Positions 9,480 to 20,191 of a stretch of 64,000 nucleotides of DNA are shown piece after piece. The notes below the pieces were generated by a model. That model was not told the DNA's origin and made no database searches. It was given only the letters and a program-made list of their open reading frames with translations. The stretch comes from Paraphoma chrysanthemicola (taxonomy: Eukaryota; Ascomycota; Dothideomycetes; Pleosporales; Phaeosphaeriaceae), in assembly GCA_020744225.1 (NCBI GenBank), contig JAGMWG010000002.1, positions 1,736,001 through 1,800,000 on the forward strand, in the 5' to 3' direction. The position numbers and the translations under genes are program-made. The number at the start of each line of letters is the position of its first letter. Positions within the stretch are counted from its first letter, which is position 1.

Positions 9480-10675
9480 CTAGTTGGGGTTCCAGAGCCC
9501 GATAGTCTTTTTACTGCCCAGGCCGTCCAAGACTTTAAGGTGGCCTGCACCAATGTCGTAGATGAGCCCATGTAGAGTAAGGCCACGCTCGCTGATGGCT
9601 CTCCTGATAGCAGGATGCTGCTTCAACACCTCGATTGACTGCTGGACATTGAGCTCTGCGACACGAGTAGCTCGCGCATCATCGTCAATAAGCCTTTCTA
9701 GTTCGGTTCTGTGCTTTCGTCGCAGCCTGTGTGGCATGATTAGCGAAACCGCATGATGCACACGGCCGCTCGGCCGAGGTTGCAGCCAGTAGCACTCACT
9801 CTCTGATGGGGTGTAGCCATGAGTTCAGCGTCACCCCCAAGTCGGCGTCACCCAGCGATGCAGCTGCGCCTCCGCACTTAGTATGCTGCAAAGCCACGGA
9901 GGCCAAGTCAGTATAGCACTCGAAAGTTAGGACAAGACTCATCAATCAATGTCGTTGATAAAGTAGAGTAAAAACAGGACAACGTACCCTGTCTAACGTC
10001 AGTAATATATCACGAAGCAGAAAGGGAATAGAAGCGGTGCTCTGATTTGCCACAAGTATGATTGACCACGTCAGTAAACCAAGATAGGGTGACGAGGTCA
10101 GTCGAGAGTGCACAAAGGCAAATAGCCACTTCGTACCCGAGTTTTACGTACCCACAGACGACCACCTTGTTCACCTTGAGATGTGCGACGGCATACTCCA
10201 CGACGCTTGCAGAGTTGACGTCGTTAGCATGCACCGTGTTTGCAATATTCCGGTGGACGAAGATGTCGCCTGGTCTGCCGTTGCACACAGTTGTCTCTGG
10301 GACGCGGCTGTCCGCGCAACCTATCCACAGGATCTCGGGCGCCTGGCCCTTTGCGAGCTCCGAGAAGGCATTCGGATCTTTCTCGGTGGTGTGCTGGATG
10401 TAGCGGCGGTTCCCCGTGATCAAGTTGTCGAGGGGATCTGAAAATCAGGTGAGTTGTGCATGTTCTGAAATGGCCTTAATCCTTGACCACGCCTTGGCTG
10501 GGATCATTGTGGGCAGATGCGACGGCCACCTGGGCCCACAAACAACATAAAGTCCTTCGCTGCCCCAGGCTCTGTCGAGTTGTTCGATTCGCATTTTTTA
10601 ACCACGCTGTGCACTTCTCCACCCACAGCACGGAATTGATACAAGAATTGTTGACATACCTATGTAGGTCGCCAT
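9480..10675 (-). CDS. NCE103: Beta-class carbonic anhydrase, 211 aa, apparently with a 1-nt exon
   Basis: Interconverts CO2 and bicarbonate. Minus-strand exons: 10675-10660 (MATYI), 10437-10152, 9988 (one base), 9885-9800 and 9726-9480. Total 636 nt including stop, in frame throughout. Zinc ligands of the beta class are seen: Cys46 in CADSR (with the Asp48/Arg50 dyad), His102 and Cys105 in C-G-H-T-K-C-G-G. The His-Cys motif is split: exon 2 ends TGTGG, the next plausible exon starts CAT ACT AAG TGC, and one G is missing. Base 9988 is flanked by a perfect acceptor (branch site TTACTGAC then GACAG) and donor (GTACGT) and supplies it. The simpler alternative, a donor three bases further on, would insert Tyr between Gly and the invariant His. 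Length and the C-terminal LIYDIGAGHLKVLDG match small fungal beta-CAs. Confidence 0.92.
9886..10151 (-). other. Twin introns flanking a single-base exon in carbonic anhydrase
   Basis: Intron 10151-9989 (163 nt) begins GTACGTAAAA and ends TTACTGACGTTAGACAG. Then comes the single base 9988 (G on the minus strand). Intron 9987-9886 (102 nt) begins GTACGTTGTC and ends with TATACTGACTTGG...TTTGCAG. Both donors share the octamer GGGTACGT. Removing both gives codon GGG then CAT, restoring Gly-His of the zinc site. Confidence 0.7.
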
Positions 10676-12996
10676 GATTCAGATACCACACTAAAATACG
10701 ACTGTTGAGCGCCGAGCGACAAAGAGAGAAATATCTTCTGTGTGTTGGAACCTTTAGACAAAAAGAGTTGGAAGCACTGAGAACCGAGCAATAAGAGCGA
10801 CGAAAGCGATGATATCCAGGACACTTACAGCAGCTGCACCCTCTTATCTGGCCGACGAGTCGCCCCCTGGGCAATCACCACCAACCTGATGACAGGGTGT
10901 GCTGAGCCCTGGACGCTCAAAATATGCGACACATCCCCGTTGCATTACCAAGACCATGTTGACGAAGCATCAAGCGTCGGCGAAACGATCGGTACCGAAT
11001 GATGAATGGCTATGGCCTTCCAAAGTAGACTGGGAGCAGTTGCGAGCATATTACCGTCGAGAGTTGCCTTCTCTCTCCCTCCATCATCCTCAGTAGGATC
11101 ACGTTGGACGCGCGATACTCTCGGGAACTTGGTGCTCGCCGTGCTGTAGCTGAAGCGTACGACTCGAGCGACACGCATTCTGCCTACATACGCCGCATTC
11201 GCGGGGTTAGCTGCCGAGACTCTGGTCATGCAGTGAAGCACTATGAAGCGTATAGAGGTCTTGGTGTGTCACTCCTTGCTGCCAAAAGCTTCAACTCCCG
11301 TTCTTGTCTCTTCTTTATTAGTCTCGGCACCCTCCTTCCCCATGGGTATATGAGTGCCCAGCTTCTCAGAGGGTCATTTTGGCGTTCTTCGTGTCTCGAG
11401 TTGCGTTGCGTTCCGCTGGCCCCCGATGCTTGCAAACAGGGGCCGCAAGCGAGCAACAGGGTCAGTGTTCCACGATAAACGTGGATATTTAAGATTCAAG
11501 CGCCACGTGCTCAAAGACTACTTCCTGATGTTCGCTATGCTGCATCCTAGCAGTGTTGGCAGGCCGCAAGCGTTCCACGCACGCTGCTTCACAACAGGTG
11601 ACATTCTGGGATGGAGTCCTTGGTCAAGAGTACAATTAGGCCAAATATATCCAGCCGTGTACTTCTGCGATTTGAGAATCCGGCGGTACAATCCGTATAG
11701 TAGTGGCCTAATATGTCACTACATACGCTCAATTGCTCAAGCTGAATACATTTGCTTGATACTAAAGACTTATTTCATAGTCCCTTGGAGGCATACAATA
11801 ATCTATTAGTATTGTCCTACGCTTATAGAAAGACGCAAAGGTCTATAGGAGTTGTGAATAGCAGGTAGCCAGCCGAATAGCAACAGCACGAGGCCGAATA
11901 TCTTTCGCCTACAATTTCCATGGCCACTCTGACGCGCTCGGACAAAAAAGGTTCCGACTTGTCGCTCCCGACTGTTCTTGAAAAGCCCTCGTGCTCGCTC
12001 GATATTCTTGTTTGGTGAGCAGCACGCTCGTGAGGGATGATGAGGGCCATAAGCTGGGTCCACATGCACGGCTCTGCCGATGGCAAGATATGTAGACGCA
12101 CTCAGCAGGGCACAAAGACTAGTCCTTAAAATAATGACGTCCCAGAATTTTCAGGACACAGCGTCTGCTTGAGATGCTCCAACCAGAGTGTTTATCTTGC
12201 CTTCAACCAGATGCTGAGTGGCAGAGTATCACGTGACCATTGCTCATACATTGGCAATCAAGCTAACCAAGCTTGGTTGGAGGAATCTAGCTGAAGAACT
12301 GATACCGTATCGTCTCGTTGACAAGACTCAAGAAGGGGCATTTGGGCCGTCTCACCTCTCGAATCGAAAATTCATTGTTGAAAGGCATCTACTGAGCCAC
12401 ACCTTGGTCATGCTTTAGCCACGCTTCTACCTAGTGTCCTATTGGCTGAAAAGGTGTGCCACTCCTCAGCCATACTCCAGCTTAGGCTTAAAGTAGTCGG
12501 CCCGAATATCCCTGCCCGAGTCTTGCAAACGAGACAATACGGTATGCCTCCTCTGGTGAAGCGAACAAGCGAGCAGTTCAAAAGTCGCTAGGCTGGCGAC
12601 AATAACGCATCTGCTTGGATCAAAACCTCCAAACAAAGCGCGCATATATTTAGGGCGCACTATACCATACTTCTGCAATTTGTAGCAGGTCTCTTTCAAG
12701 TGTCCGTCGCGCTGCGTTCCTGAGAGTGGTCAAGAAGTGATGTTCTTCTCCGCGGCTCATTTGAGAGGCCTCCCAGCTCATACCGGTGAGGAGGCTTTGC
12801 TGTTCAGGGTGAGATGATGCGGGTGTCGAGCTGCGCAGGCTGTGCAGCTGTAGCTGCGCCATTGGCTGGACGCCATATCAGTAGGCCTCCAGGCATCGAG
12901 AATTTAGTTTTTAGACAGCATTCATTCAAGAGCGACTGTGAATCATCCGTTCTTCGTTCCGTGCCTTTTTGAACCTTGATCGACGCTTTTTGAGCC
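10676..12996. other. Gene-poor 2.3 kb interval with diverged repeat
   Basis: No supported gene. It holds the carbonic anhydrase promoter, the promoter of the C2H2 gene and a diverged repeat (separate entry). Base composition in 11600-12120 is more AT-rich than the neighbours, as for decayed mobile DNA. Confidence 0.45.
11641..11880 (+). repeat. Diverged interspersed repeat, copy A
   Basis: Aligns by eye, same orientation, with 29979-30205. Shared blocks include aatAt-TC-AGCCGTGt-CTTcTGC, catAGTAGTG, TCACTACaTA, AGgCTGAAcACATT, CTaGAGGC / TTGGAGGC, gACGCAaAGgtCTaTAGGA and GAATAG. Substitutions are numerous and no reading frame survives. Probably the remains of a transposable element or solo LTR; the family is not recognised. 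Confidence 0.55.
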
Positions 12997-15076
12997 ATGG
13001 CACCCACCAGATACCTCAATGTGCGGGAGAACCAAGCTGGTGGAATGTCGGCGCAGACGAAGCTCGCCATTGCGCTTGGCGTAGTTGTGCCAACAGTGGT
13101 TTTGGTTGCAATTGCAGTCGGATTCTGGTTGTGTCGGCGACGAAGACCGCACAACCAAGTTGCCTGCGAATTTGATGTCGAGGAAGCTGTTGAAGATGAA
13201 TTCAGGGTTTTAGGTGTGCGCAAATTTGTGATTGAAGAGGAGGTGCGGCGAGCCGGCTCGCCAGTTTTGAGCACAAAGGGCAGGTTTGAGGACATCAGAC
13301 ACCAGATCACATCGGAGACGCGACAGGCTGGGGCATTCGAACAGCACGAAACATCAAGGTGGCCCAGCTCGCCAGTACCACCCTATTCAAGGCTACCTGA
13401 GTTGGCCGGAGAACCAGTGATCCCACAACCAATCTCACCGATAATACCAACCTCCTCGCCTCAATTCAGCTCGAAGGGGGCAGCCCGACAAACAACGAGT
13501 GAGAGTAAGGAGAGTAAGGAGTTCAATCTTGAGCGGTACCTTGGAATTGATAAGCGTGCACTGATTCAAGAATGGACGAATCCGCAGCGTGAGTGTAGAG
13601 CACTTTCCACACATCGTATGCTAACATTGTACAGCGAGGCAACCATTGCGTCTCCGTGTGGCCCCAGCAGATATTAGTGGCATTTGGGATCCCAGCGTGT
13701 CAGTTAGTCCATGGGACGTCGAATACCAGCCCAACCCAGTGTTATTCTCGCATTTCAATAACTCTCCAGTGGGTGGTCAAGATGACGTGTCACCTGTGTC
13801 GGTCTCGTCGATGGGCTGGCCAGCGGCGCCAGCCGAAGTGCAATCTCTGGGGCTATTCGAGATGGATGCTGTTGAGAATGAGTTCAATCCTTGGCTGCAC
13901 GGTCCGATTCCAACCGTCCTGGGTGTTCCACATCGATGGGAGAAGACCACAGGCACTGATAGGATGTTCTTTGAAGCAGAACACGACCTCTTCCCGCGGC
14001 GGAAGAAGCGAAGAGCTAGCGAGCAAGCTGCACGCGACGCGCAAAGACAGCGCTGCGAGCACATCGGTGCACGAGCCGAGCTCCCAGCGTTTGACGCTCC
14101 GACTGAGCTGTATGCTCCCCAGGTTGAGCCCTTTAACCTCGGGAACTTGCCCATGTGGGATGTAGTTCGGATCCCGGAGGATTCTGGAGAATGTAGTACC
14201 ATTTCGTCTGCTTTTCCGAGTTACGATTCAATCTTCTCCGAAGGCTATGAGGTGATGCAAGGTGGTAGTCAGGTTGCTGACGCGATATACACACCCATCA
14301 CCCCATCCTCAGCAACTTCATTCTTGCCGAAACCTAACGTGCTTTCTGGATGGTAAGCGGACAAGGTCGAACAATGAGCTCAGCTAACAGCCGATAGGGA
14401 CGCGCCAGCGGACAAGCCAGCGGAAACATGGTCTGCTGATTGGAACATGGCCGACTTTTCGTTCGCAGCCGTCATCGCAAACTCGCACTATGAGCGCGTT
14501 AGGTTCTTCACCAAATTCTGCTACCCCGGTTCAACTACAGCACAAGTAGCATCGGTGCCCCAAATCGAGCTCAACTTCGATGGCGACTCCTCACATACTT
14601 CTTCGCCAACAGACTCGCCCACGTCCGCACAGAGTGATGGTTCTCGCCTTGCTTTGCCAATTCTACCATCTTCAGGAAGCAGCGCGATATCTATCACGCC
14701 CCAGGAATGCGGCTCGCCTGTAAGCATAGCGAGGACCGCATCATCCGCCACAACAGCCAGTGTAGAGTCTCGGCAACACGCCTGCCCGGAATGTGATCTT
14801 AGATTTCGTACGCCAGGTCAGAAGAGGAACCACTACAACCGCAGACATAACCTTCGCTACAAGTGTACCCTCTGTACAGCAGCCTTCGGCCTCAGGAAGG
14901 ATCTCGAGCGGCACAAAACTACCGTCCACAAACATCTTTTCCAGTCGCAGACCCGGTTATTCTGTACCAACGTCGGCTGCGCCACACCGGATAAGGAGTT
15001 CAATCGCAGAGACAACTTCCAGCGGCATGTGGAGCGCTGTCGACTAGCAATCGCAACGAGAGGTACTGCGCAATGA
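12997..15076 (+). CDS. Predicted membrane-anchored C2H2 zinc-finger protein, 662 aa
   Basis: Exons 12997-13588, 13635-14352 and 14398-15076 join in frame with canonical short introns (46 and 45 nt; CTAAC branch sites). The N terminus has one strong transmembrane segment at about residues 22-46 (LAIALGVVVPTVVLVAIAVG) followed by the stop-transfer block RRRRPHN. This resembles the membrane anchor of fungal wall-sensor-like proteins, but there is no signal peptide or long ectodomain. A long Pro/Ser-rich, probably disordered middle contains a basic cluster (FPRRKKRRASEQ, possible NLS). The C terminus has C-x2-C-x12-H-x4-H fingers (ACPECDLRF...HYNRRH; CTLCTAAF...HKTTVH) and a third C-x4-C-x15-H-x3-C finger. 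Suggests a tethered transcription factor; two mis-joined genes remain possible. An alternative start is at 13045. Confidence 0.7.
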
Positions 15077-15644
15077 AATCCGTCGAGGATTACAGATTCA
15101 GGCTTTGAAACGGGACGGGTTGAGACTGTGCAGCATGTACTCCACCAATCTTGTGCCTGAGACCGTCTGCTTGCCCTTGCAAAGACCGCGGTATCTTTGA
15201 CAGGATCACGCATGTGTCTAAGGCCTCACAAACACGACTGTGGTTCTCAAAAGAGGCACACGTCCGTCCGGAACGATACCCCGCAATCCGCTTCGTGTGA
15301 TTGATAAAGTCGTTGTGATACGCAGGGGTCGATCGTGATTACTAGCGCCGAACAAGAAAGCGGTCCGTGTCGCCTGCCAGGATTGTCCAAGCCTCCTTTC
15401 CTCATTTAGCCGCGTCCGTGCCAACACAAGGGAAGAGCACATGAACGCCTGCCAGGCGTGCCAGGGCATTGCCGCAGCTGTGGACGAGGTGCGATAAGAA
15501 CGATACTCCTCTCCACCGTCAACACTCATATTGGTATGCCAATACACGACGTCGCATATTCTTGTCCGCTTATTTCTGGCTACTAGCCGCCTAAGCTCGC
15601 ATTCGAAGCGCCGTGGGATGCAATCAGGCGGTCCGTGGATCAAA
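15077..15644. other. Intergenic
   Basis: About 570 bases between the C2H2 gene and the transporter; no coding signal. Carries the transporter promoter. An in-frame ATG at 15618 could extend the transporter by nine residues. Confidence 0.4.
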
Positions 15645-17412
15645 ATGAACGACATTGCGCAAACGCAGAGTAACGACGGCATGCTCAAGAATGCAGCAAG
15701 AGTTGAGGAGGAAGACGAGCATGGTCAAATCGGCCAGTCGAGCCCCGGAACCAACGAAAGAGATGACGACGCAGCACAAGGCACCACAGCCCGTCGTAGA
15801 CGTTGGGCGAGGAAGAGAAAGAGCTATAGTCATGCGCATTTTAGGGTGTACAAGAGACGGTGGTTTGGACTTGCACAGCTGGTCTTGTTAAACATAGTTG
15901 TGAGCTGGGACGTAAGTAATCTAATAGTCCTACTTCTCGTAAGAACACGTGTAATCGTGGACTGCCTTCCAACGAAAGGCGCCAGTACCGCATTTCCGTC
16001 TTAAACAGCATTTAGCTCCAATCACGATAGAACTGAAGAGATTGTTTATCACATGCACATCCAGACTAATTCTTTCAGTGGCTCACTTTTGCCCCCGTCT
16101 CCGCGACGTCAGCGAGCTATTTCAATGTCTCCGAAACGGCCATCAACTGGCTTTCGACCGGCTTCCTCTTCTCCTTCGCCGTAGCAAGTCCAGCCGTTAT
16201 CTATCTCCTTCACCGAGGACCTAAGGACAGCATTCTAGCGGCATCTGTGCTGCTCCTTCTTGGAAATTGGGTCCGATACGCTGGCACGAAAGCCAATGGG
16301 GGCATCTTTGGCCTCGTGATGTGCGGTCAGATTCTGACAGGTCTAGCGCAGCCGTTTGTACTTGCTGCGCCTACGAGGTACAGCGACATGTGGTTCACGG
16401 AAAGAGGGAGGGTTGGTGCAACGGCATTGGCTAGTCTTGCGAATCCATTCGGCGGCGCTGTAAGTCAGATTGGTCCTGTCCTCCCGAACGCAGTATTGAT
16501 GGAATATTACAGCTTGCCCAACTCATCAACCCTTTACTAGGATCCATTCCAAACATCGTGCTGATAGTCGCCATCATCGCCACCGTTGCATGCATTCCGT
16601 CCCTCTTCATTCCTGCTGCACCTCCGACACCTCCAACAGCTTCATCTGGGCTATCGAAGACGCCAATAAGCGCCTCAATTAAACACATGCTGCGCTCGCC
16701 GCCGTTCTATATTGTTTTTCTGACCTTTTCGACGTACGTCGGGCTCTTCAATGCCTTCTCCTCCTTGCTGAATCAGATTTTGTATCCATATGGATACACC
16801 GAGGACGAAGCTGGGATTTGTGGCGCGGTTTTGATAGTCGTGGGTCTGGTCACAGCAGGCATCACGTCCCCAATCCTCGATCGCACACACGCATATCTCT
16901 TGGGCATCAAGCTCCTCTGTCCCTTCGTCGCTATTGGCTATCTAGCGATGATTTGGGCACCACAAACACGCACCATTGCTGCTCCGTACATACTCAGCGC
17001 CGTGCTGGGCGCGGCTAGCTTCAGCTTGCTGCCAGTTTCGCTAGAGTACCTAGTCGAGATCACGTTTCCCGCGAGTCCAGAAGTCAGTTCGACGATATGC
17101 TGGGTTGGCGGACAAATCCTCGGAGGCATTCTCATTGTGGTTATGAACGCGCTGAAGGATGGGCGTGATGTGGATCTGGAGCTGGTGCAGGATCAAGGTA
17201 GGGGAGCGGGCGGAGGAAGCCGGCCCCCTGGCAACATGTACAATGCGCTGGTCTTCCAAGCAGTGGTTGGAATGGTGGTGCTGCCGTTGCCGTTGATGCT
17301 GGGCATCAAGCGGTTTGGGCTCGCGCACGGCGAGGGACGTCTCAGGCTAGACGAGCATCGCGCAGAAGGTGAGGATGGGGTTGTAGCAGAATCTGCTGGT
17401 CATGAGCAATGA
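15645..17412 (+). CDS. MFS transporter, FLVCR/DIRC2-like family, 515 aa
   Basis: Exons 15645-15911, 16079-16459 and 16513-17412 total 1548 nt in frame. An acidic/basic cytosolic N tail (to about residue 75, ending RRRRWARKRKS) precedes about 12 hydrophobic segments. Features point to the feline-leukaemia-virus-C-receptor-related (FLVCR/MFSD7/DIRC2) branch: FRVYKRRWFGLAQLVLLN at TM1, W-L-T-F-A-P-V-S at its end, NWLSTGFLF in TM2, a G-x-x-L-x-G-L-A-Q-P-F-V motif and the conserved W-F-x-x-x-x-R-x-x-A-T-A-L-A stretch. In animals this family moves haem, choline or ethanolamine; the fungal substrate is unknown. The C tail (from about 480) is acidic and polar. Start chosen at MNDIAQTQ in context caaaATGaac. 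Confidence 0.85.
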
Positions 17413-17698
17413 CTCTTAGAAGGATTTGAGTCTGATGAAGCGTCTGAAGACGATATCTAGCACCAAGGTACGAAGGACGAAGTGCTCCGTACAAACGCGC
17501 GCGAGAAAGTGGTGTGATGATATGGTTTGGGTTGTGGAATAGTACAGTGTGTTCTAACATGACTTCGATATGTACAATCATCCCTGTGCATCCCGTCGTA
17601 ACTTTCGATCCAAATCCTGTTGTTCCGTACCGGGCATGCGCGCGAATTCGATGACTGACACGGGAAGGCGGTATCGATTGGCTGTGTCGAGTGGATTC

Positions 17699-18359
17699 TT
17701 ACTTGAGCTGAGCAAAGAGCTTGGGGGCGGCACACTGGGTTGCACAGTGCGCCAGGTGGAAGACTGTTGCATGTTAGCAGAGGCCCTCGCATGAATGCCC
17801 TGTTTTGCCTCACATTCTTCGACGCAGTCCTCGCTGGCCTTGCCGTCATTCTCGATCTGGCCTGTCACGCGCTCAACGCACTCATCGTAGTGGTGCTTCG
17901 CGGGATGGCACTCCTTGGACTCGGCGCATTCTGTGTGTCGTCAGTTTGTGTGCTGCGTGTCGAGCGAAGGCACCGTGGCTGCGGCCCACTGCGTCGAACG
18001 CATATGCAGCTCCATCATGGGACTTGATCTCGAATGTTTGTGTGCCAGCTTCTCTAGTTCTGCCCGTCTGGGGAGGACTCACCCTTCTCTAGCGTCTCCT
18101 TTGGATCCGGCTCTTCCTCCTCTTCCTCCTCCTCCTCGGGCTCGTCATCGTCGCTACCCTTTCCGCTCGGCTTGTGTCCTTGTTCCTGGCTCTCGCCGCC
18201 CTTCTTCTCGTCCTGCTTGTTGACCTCGGCCTCCTCGCCGGATTCCTCGTCAGTGCCGGAGGCGGGTGACTTGGTCGATGAGCCGCCCTGGACCTCGGCG
18301 TCGGGCGAGGGGTGGGCGAACGTCTCCCAGACGTCGGTGAAGAAGTCGGTGATACCCAT
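17699..18359 (-). CDS. QCR6: Cytochrome bc1 complex subunit 6 (acidic hinge protein), 152 aa
   Basis: Non-catalytic, intermembrane-space subunit of respiratory complex III that helps cytochrome c docking. Exons 18359-18083, 17930-17814 and 17763-17699 (459 nt) join in frame. It begins MGITDFFTDVWETF, then a highly acidic stretch (poly-Glu at about residues 75-85), the hallmark of QCR6/UQCRH. The C-terminal domain has the conserved Cys pattern of the twin-helix hinge fold: ECAESKECHPAKHHYDEC, then DCVEEFFHLAHCATQCAAPK and the invariant end LFAQLK. The middle acidic spacer is longer than in yeast, as in other filamentous fungi. Confidence 0.95.
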
Positions 18360-18595
18360 GGTTGCTGTGAGGGGGCAATTGGGTATTGGAGGTAGGGCGT
18401 GATGCTGTGGTGGGTGATGCGGCGGACTGAAGCTTGCTGAGGATCCCGCGGTCACGAAAACGAACGCGTGCCAAGCCATCGGCGGATCGCAAATTGAGCC
18501 GCTCACATTGGACGGTTAGGGCAGTCCACTACGACTACAATACAATCCTTTGATAGCATGACTTCTCGAAACTAGACACTCTTAATGGAGTAGAC

Positions 18596-19411
18596 TCATC
18601 CTCGATGCCTTTTGAACGCTTCTTGCACACTAACACCGGCCTCAACGTCCTTGATAACCTGCTCGTCCGCCTCCACTAGTTTCGGGAGCAACTCCAGCAG
18701 TTGGTCGACCTTGTCTTGAGGCACTGCAACGACCCCGTTCTCAAATGGATCGATCATGACAATGTCGCCAGGCTTCACGGTTGTTGCACCGATTCTCACA
18801 GCCACGTTGCGTGCGTGGAATTTGGTCTCCGCCCCAGCGCCAATTATGCTGGTGCCCTTTGACCATATAGGCAGCTGTGTCTCATTCAGCGCCACAACAT
18901 CTCGTACTCGCCCATCTACAATGACACCCTGCGCGCCCAGTTGCTTCATGCGAGCAGCCATGATGCCGCCAACGACGGCGCACGACTGACCTGCCGGCTG
19001 GCTGATGACTACAATCGTGCCCTGCTCAGTCCAATCCGCGTACGGCCGTGCATCTGGTAGGTTTGATTCAGGGACGTCCTCGGATGTTGCTGGTGGATCT
19101 GGAAACGATTTTGTTGCTTTTGGTAGCATCAAGAACGTTGAAGCGGGCGCAAGCACCTTTACAGGCTGTGGTTTGGCTATGCTTGAAGTATGAAGTAGCG
19201 GTTCTGCACGGCGGAAGTAAGCAATGTGCACATTATCCAAGTTGATTGGGTTCGTACGTATATTGGGAAGGAAGCCAGCGCCCGGTACATGAAGTTTGAG
19301 CAGGCCATCCGCAAGCTAGTAGTCCTCAGCTAGGGTTGCTAGAGAATGCTGCAACTGACCCACATCGGTTGCAGCGTACTTGTACAGCTCCTTCCATCTT
19401 AGAGATGCCAT
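18596..19411 (-). CDS. RraA-like / HMG-aldolase-fold protein, 255 aa
   Basis: Exons 19411-19364 and 19315-18596 (768 nt). The sequence belongs to the RraA / 4-hydroxy-4-methyl-2-oxoglutarate aldolase superfamily (yeast YER010C type). Seen: MASLRWKELYKYAATDLADG (the T-x-x-x-x-D-A/G start of these proteins), TIVVISQPAGQSCAVVGGIMA forming the ligand-binding glycine loop, then GVIVDGRVRDV with the conserved Arg-Asp pair for substrate and metal. GDIVMIDPFENGVVAVPQD completes the core. Fungal members catalyse retro-aldol cleavage or oxaloacetate decarboxylation in vitro; the physiological role is unknown. It is divergently arranged with YME1, sharing a 780-bp intergenic region. The donor is taken as GTGGGT to keep phase. 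Confidence 0.85.
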
Positions 19412-20191
19412 CTTTGTGCAGTTGTTGTTGCTGTGACTGAAGACATGATGTGTATTTCTTGTTCAGCGTCTAGAGCCCCCGCTTGCCCGGCGACTGCCAA
19501 ACCTCGGAGCCCACAAGCTAGCTGTCCTGTCCAGGCACCGCACAAGCATGAGCATATTACATGGAACAGACTATCTCGAGCAATTGCCTGTCTGCAGTTG
19601 GCAGCTTGCATGCTGGTATAGGCGCCCGTGCATGGATCAGTCACGTGCATAACGTGACAGTCAAGGGTGCCAGGGTCCAGGTGCATTCGATCATCGGCGC
19701 GAATCCACGAGATTCCGTCCGCATCGTAGTCAAGTCGACGACGACCGCCCAGCGACATCTCGTTGCGACACCGCCTCCACGTCGTCTGCGCACCCATTTC
19801 TCTTCTCCCATCGGCTATTGTCAATACAATTTTGCGGCCTCTGCCGCGCGCGCTCCTCAGCATGGCTTTCCACGCGCCCGCTGTTACTGTTCGTTTCGCC
19901 ACGGGTCCCAATAGCGTCATGGACATGTATCTAACAGTCATATAGAATGCTCTCTCCGCGACACCTGAACTATGGCCTGTGATGGCGACCGCTCTGAGAA
20001 CTCCCTGGCAAGGCTTGGGCCGAAAGCCTGTGCCCACCGGCGCCCGGCGACTGCACACAGTAAAGGCTGAATCTGCATCCGCACAGGTGAGGCGCATACT
20101 CCTGGCAGCCGGAAGCATCCTGCTGACTACAAACCAGTCGCATTCCCCACACGTGCGTCCTGGCTTCCTCCAGTCTGTCCCCGTTTCCGCA
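19412..20191. promoter_or_regulatory. Shared divergent promoter region, RraA-like (-) / YME1 (+)
   Basis: Roughly 780 bases separating two divergent starts. No gene seen. In-frame ATGs upstream of the YME1 start (19979 and 19982) would extend that protein by about 70 residues; the extension has some presequence-like character, so the exact YME1 start is uncertain. Confidence 0.4.

Noticed and set aside
8862..9575. 237-codon plus-strand frame after the GDP-mannose pyrophosphorylase gene
   Set aside because: No domain pattern, and it runs antisense into the last exon of the carbonic anhydrase. Kept out for lack of support, though not strictly excluded.
10149..10151. Carbonic anhydrase spliced with a single intron using donor TAC|GTAAAA
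   Set aside because: Keeps the frame but inserts Tyr between Gly and the zinc-ligand His, and uses a weaker donor than the GTACGT three bases before. Retained only as the competing hypothesis.
19399..20118. 239-codon minus-strand frame between the RraA-like gene and YME1
   Set aside because: Starts upstream of and overlaps the RraA-like first exon in another frame; no domain, poor start context.
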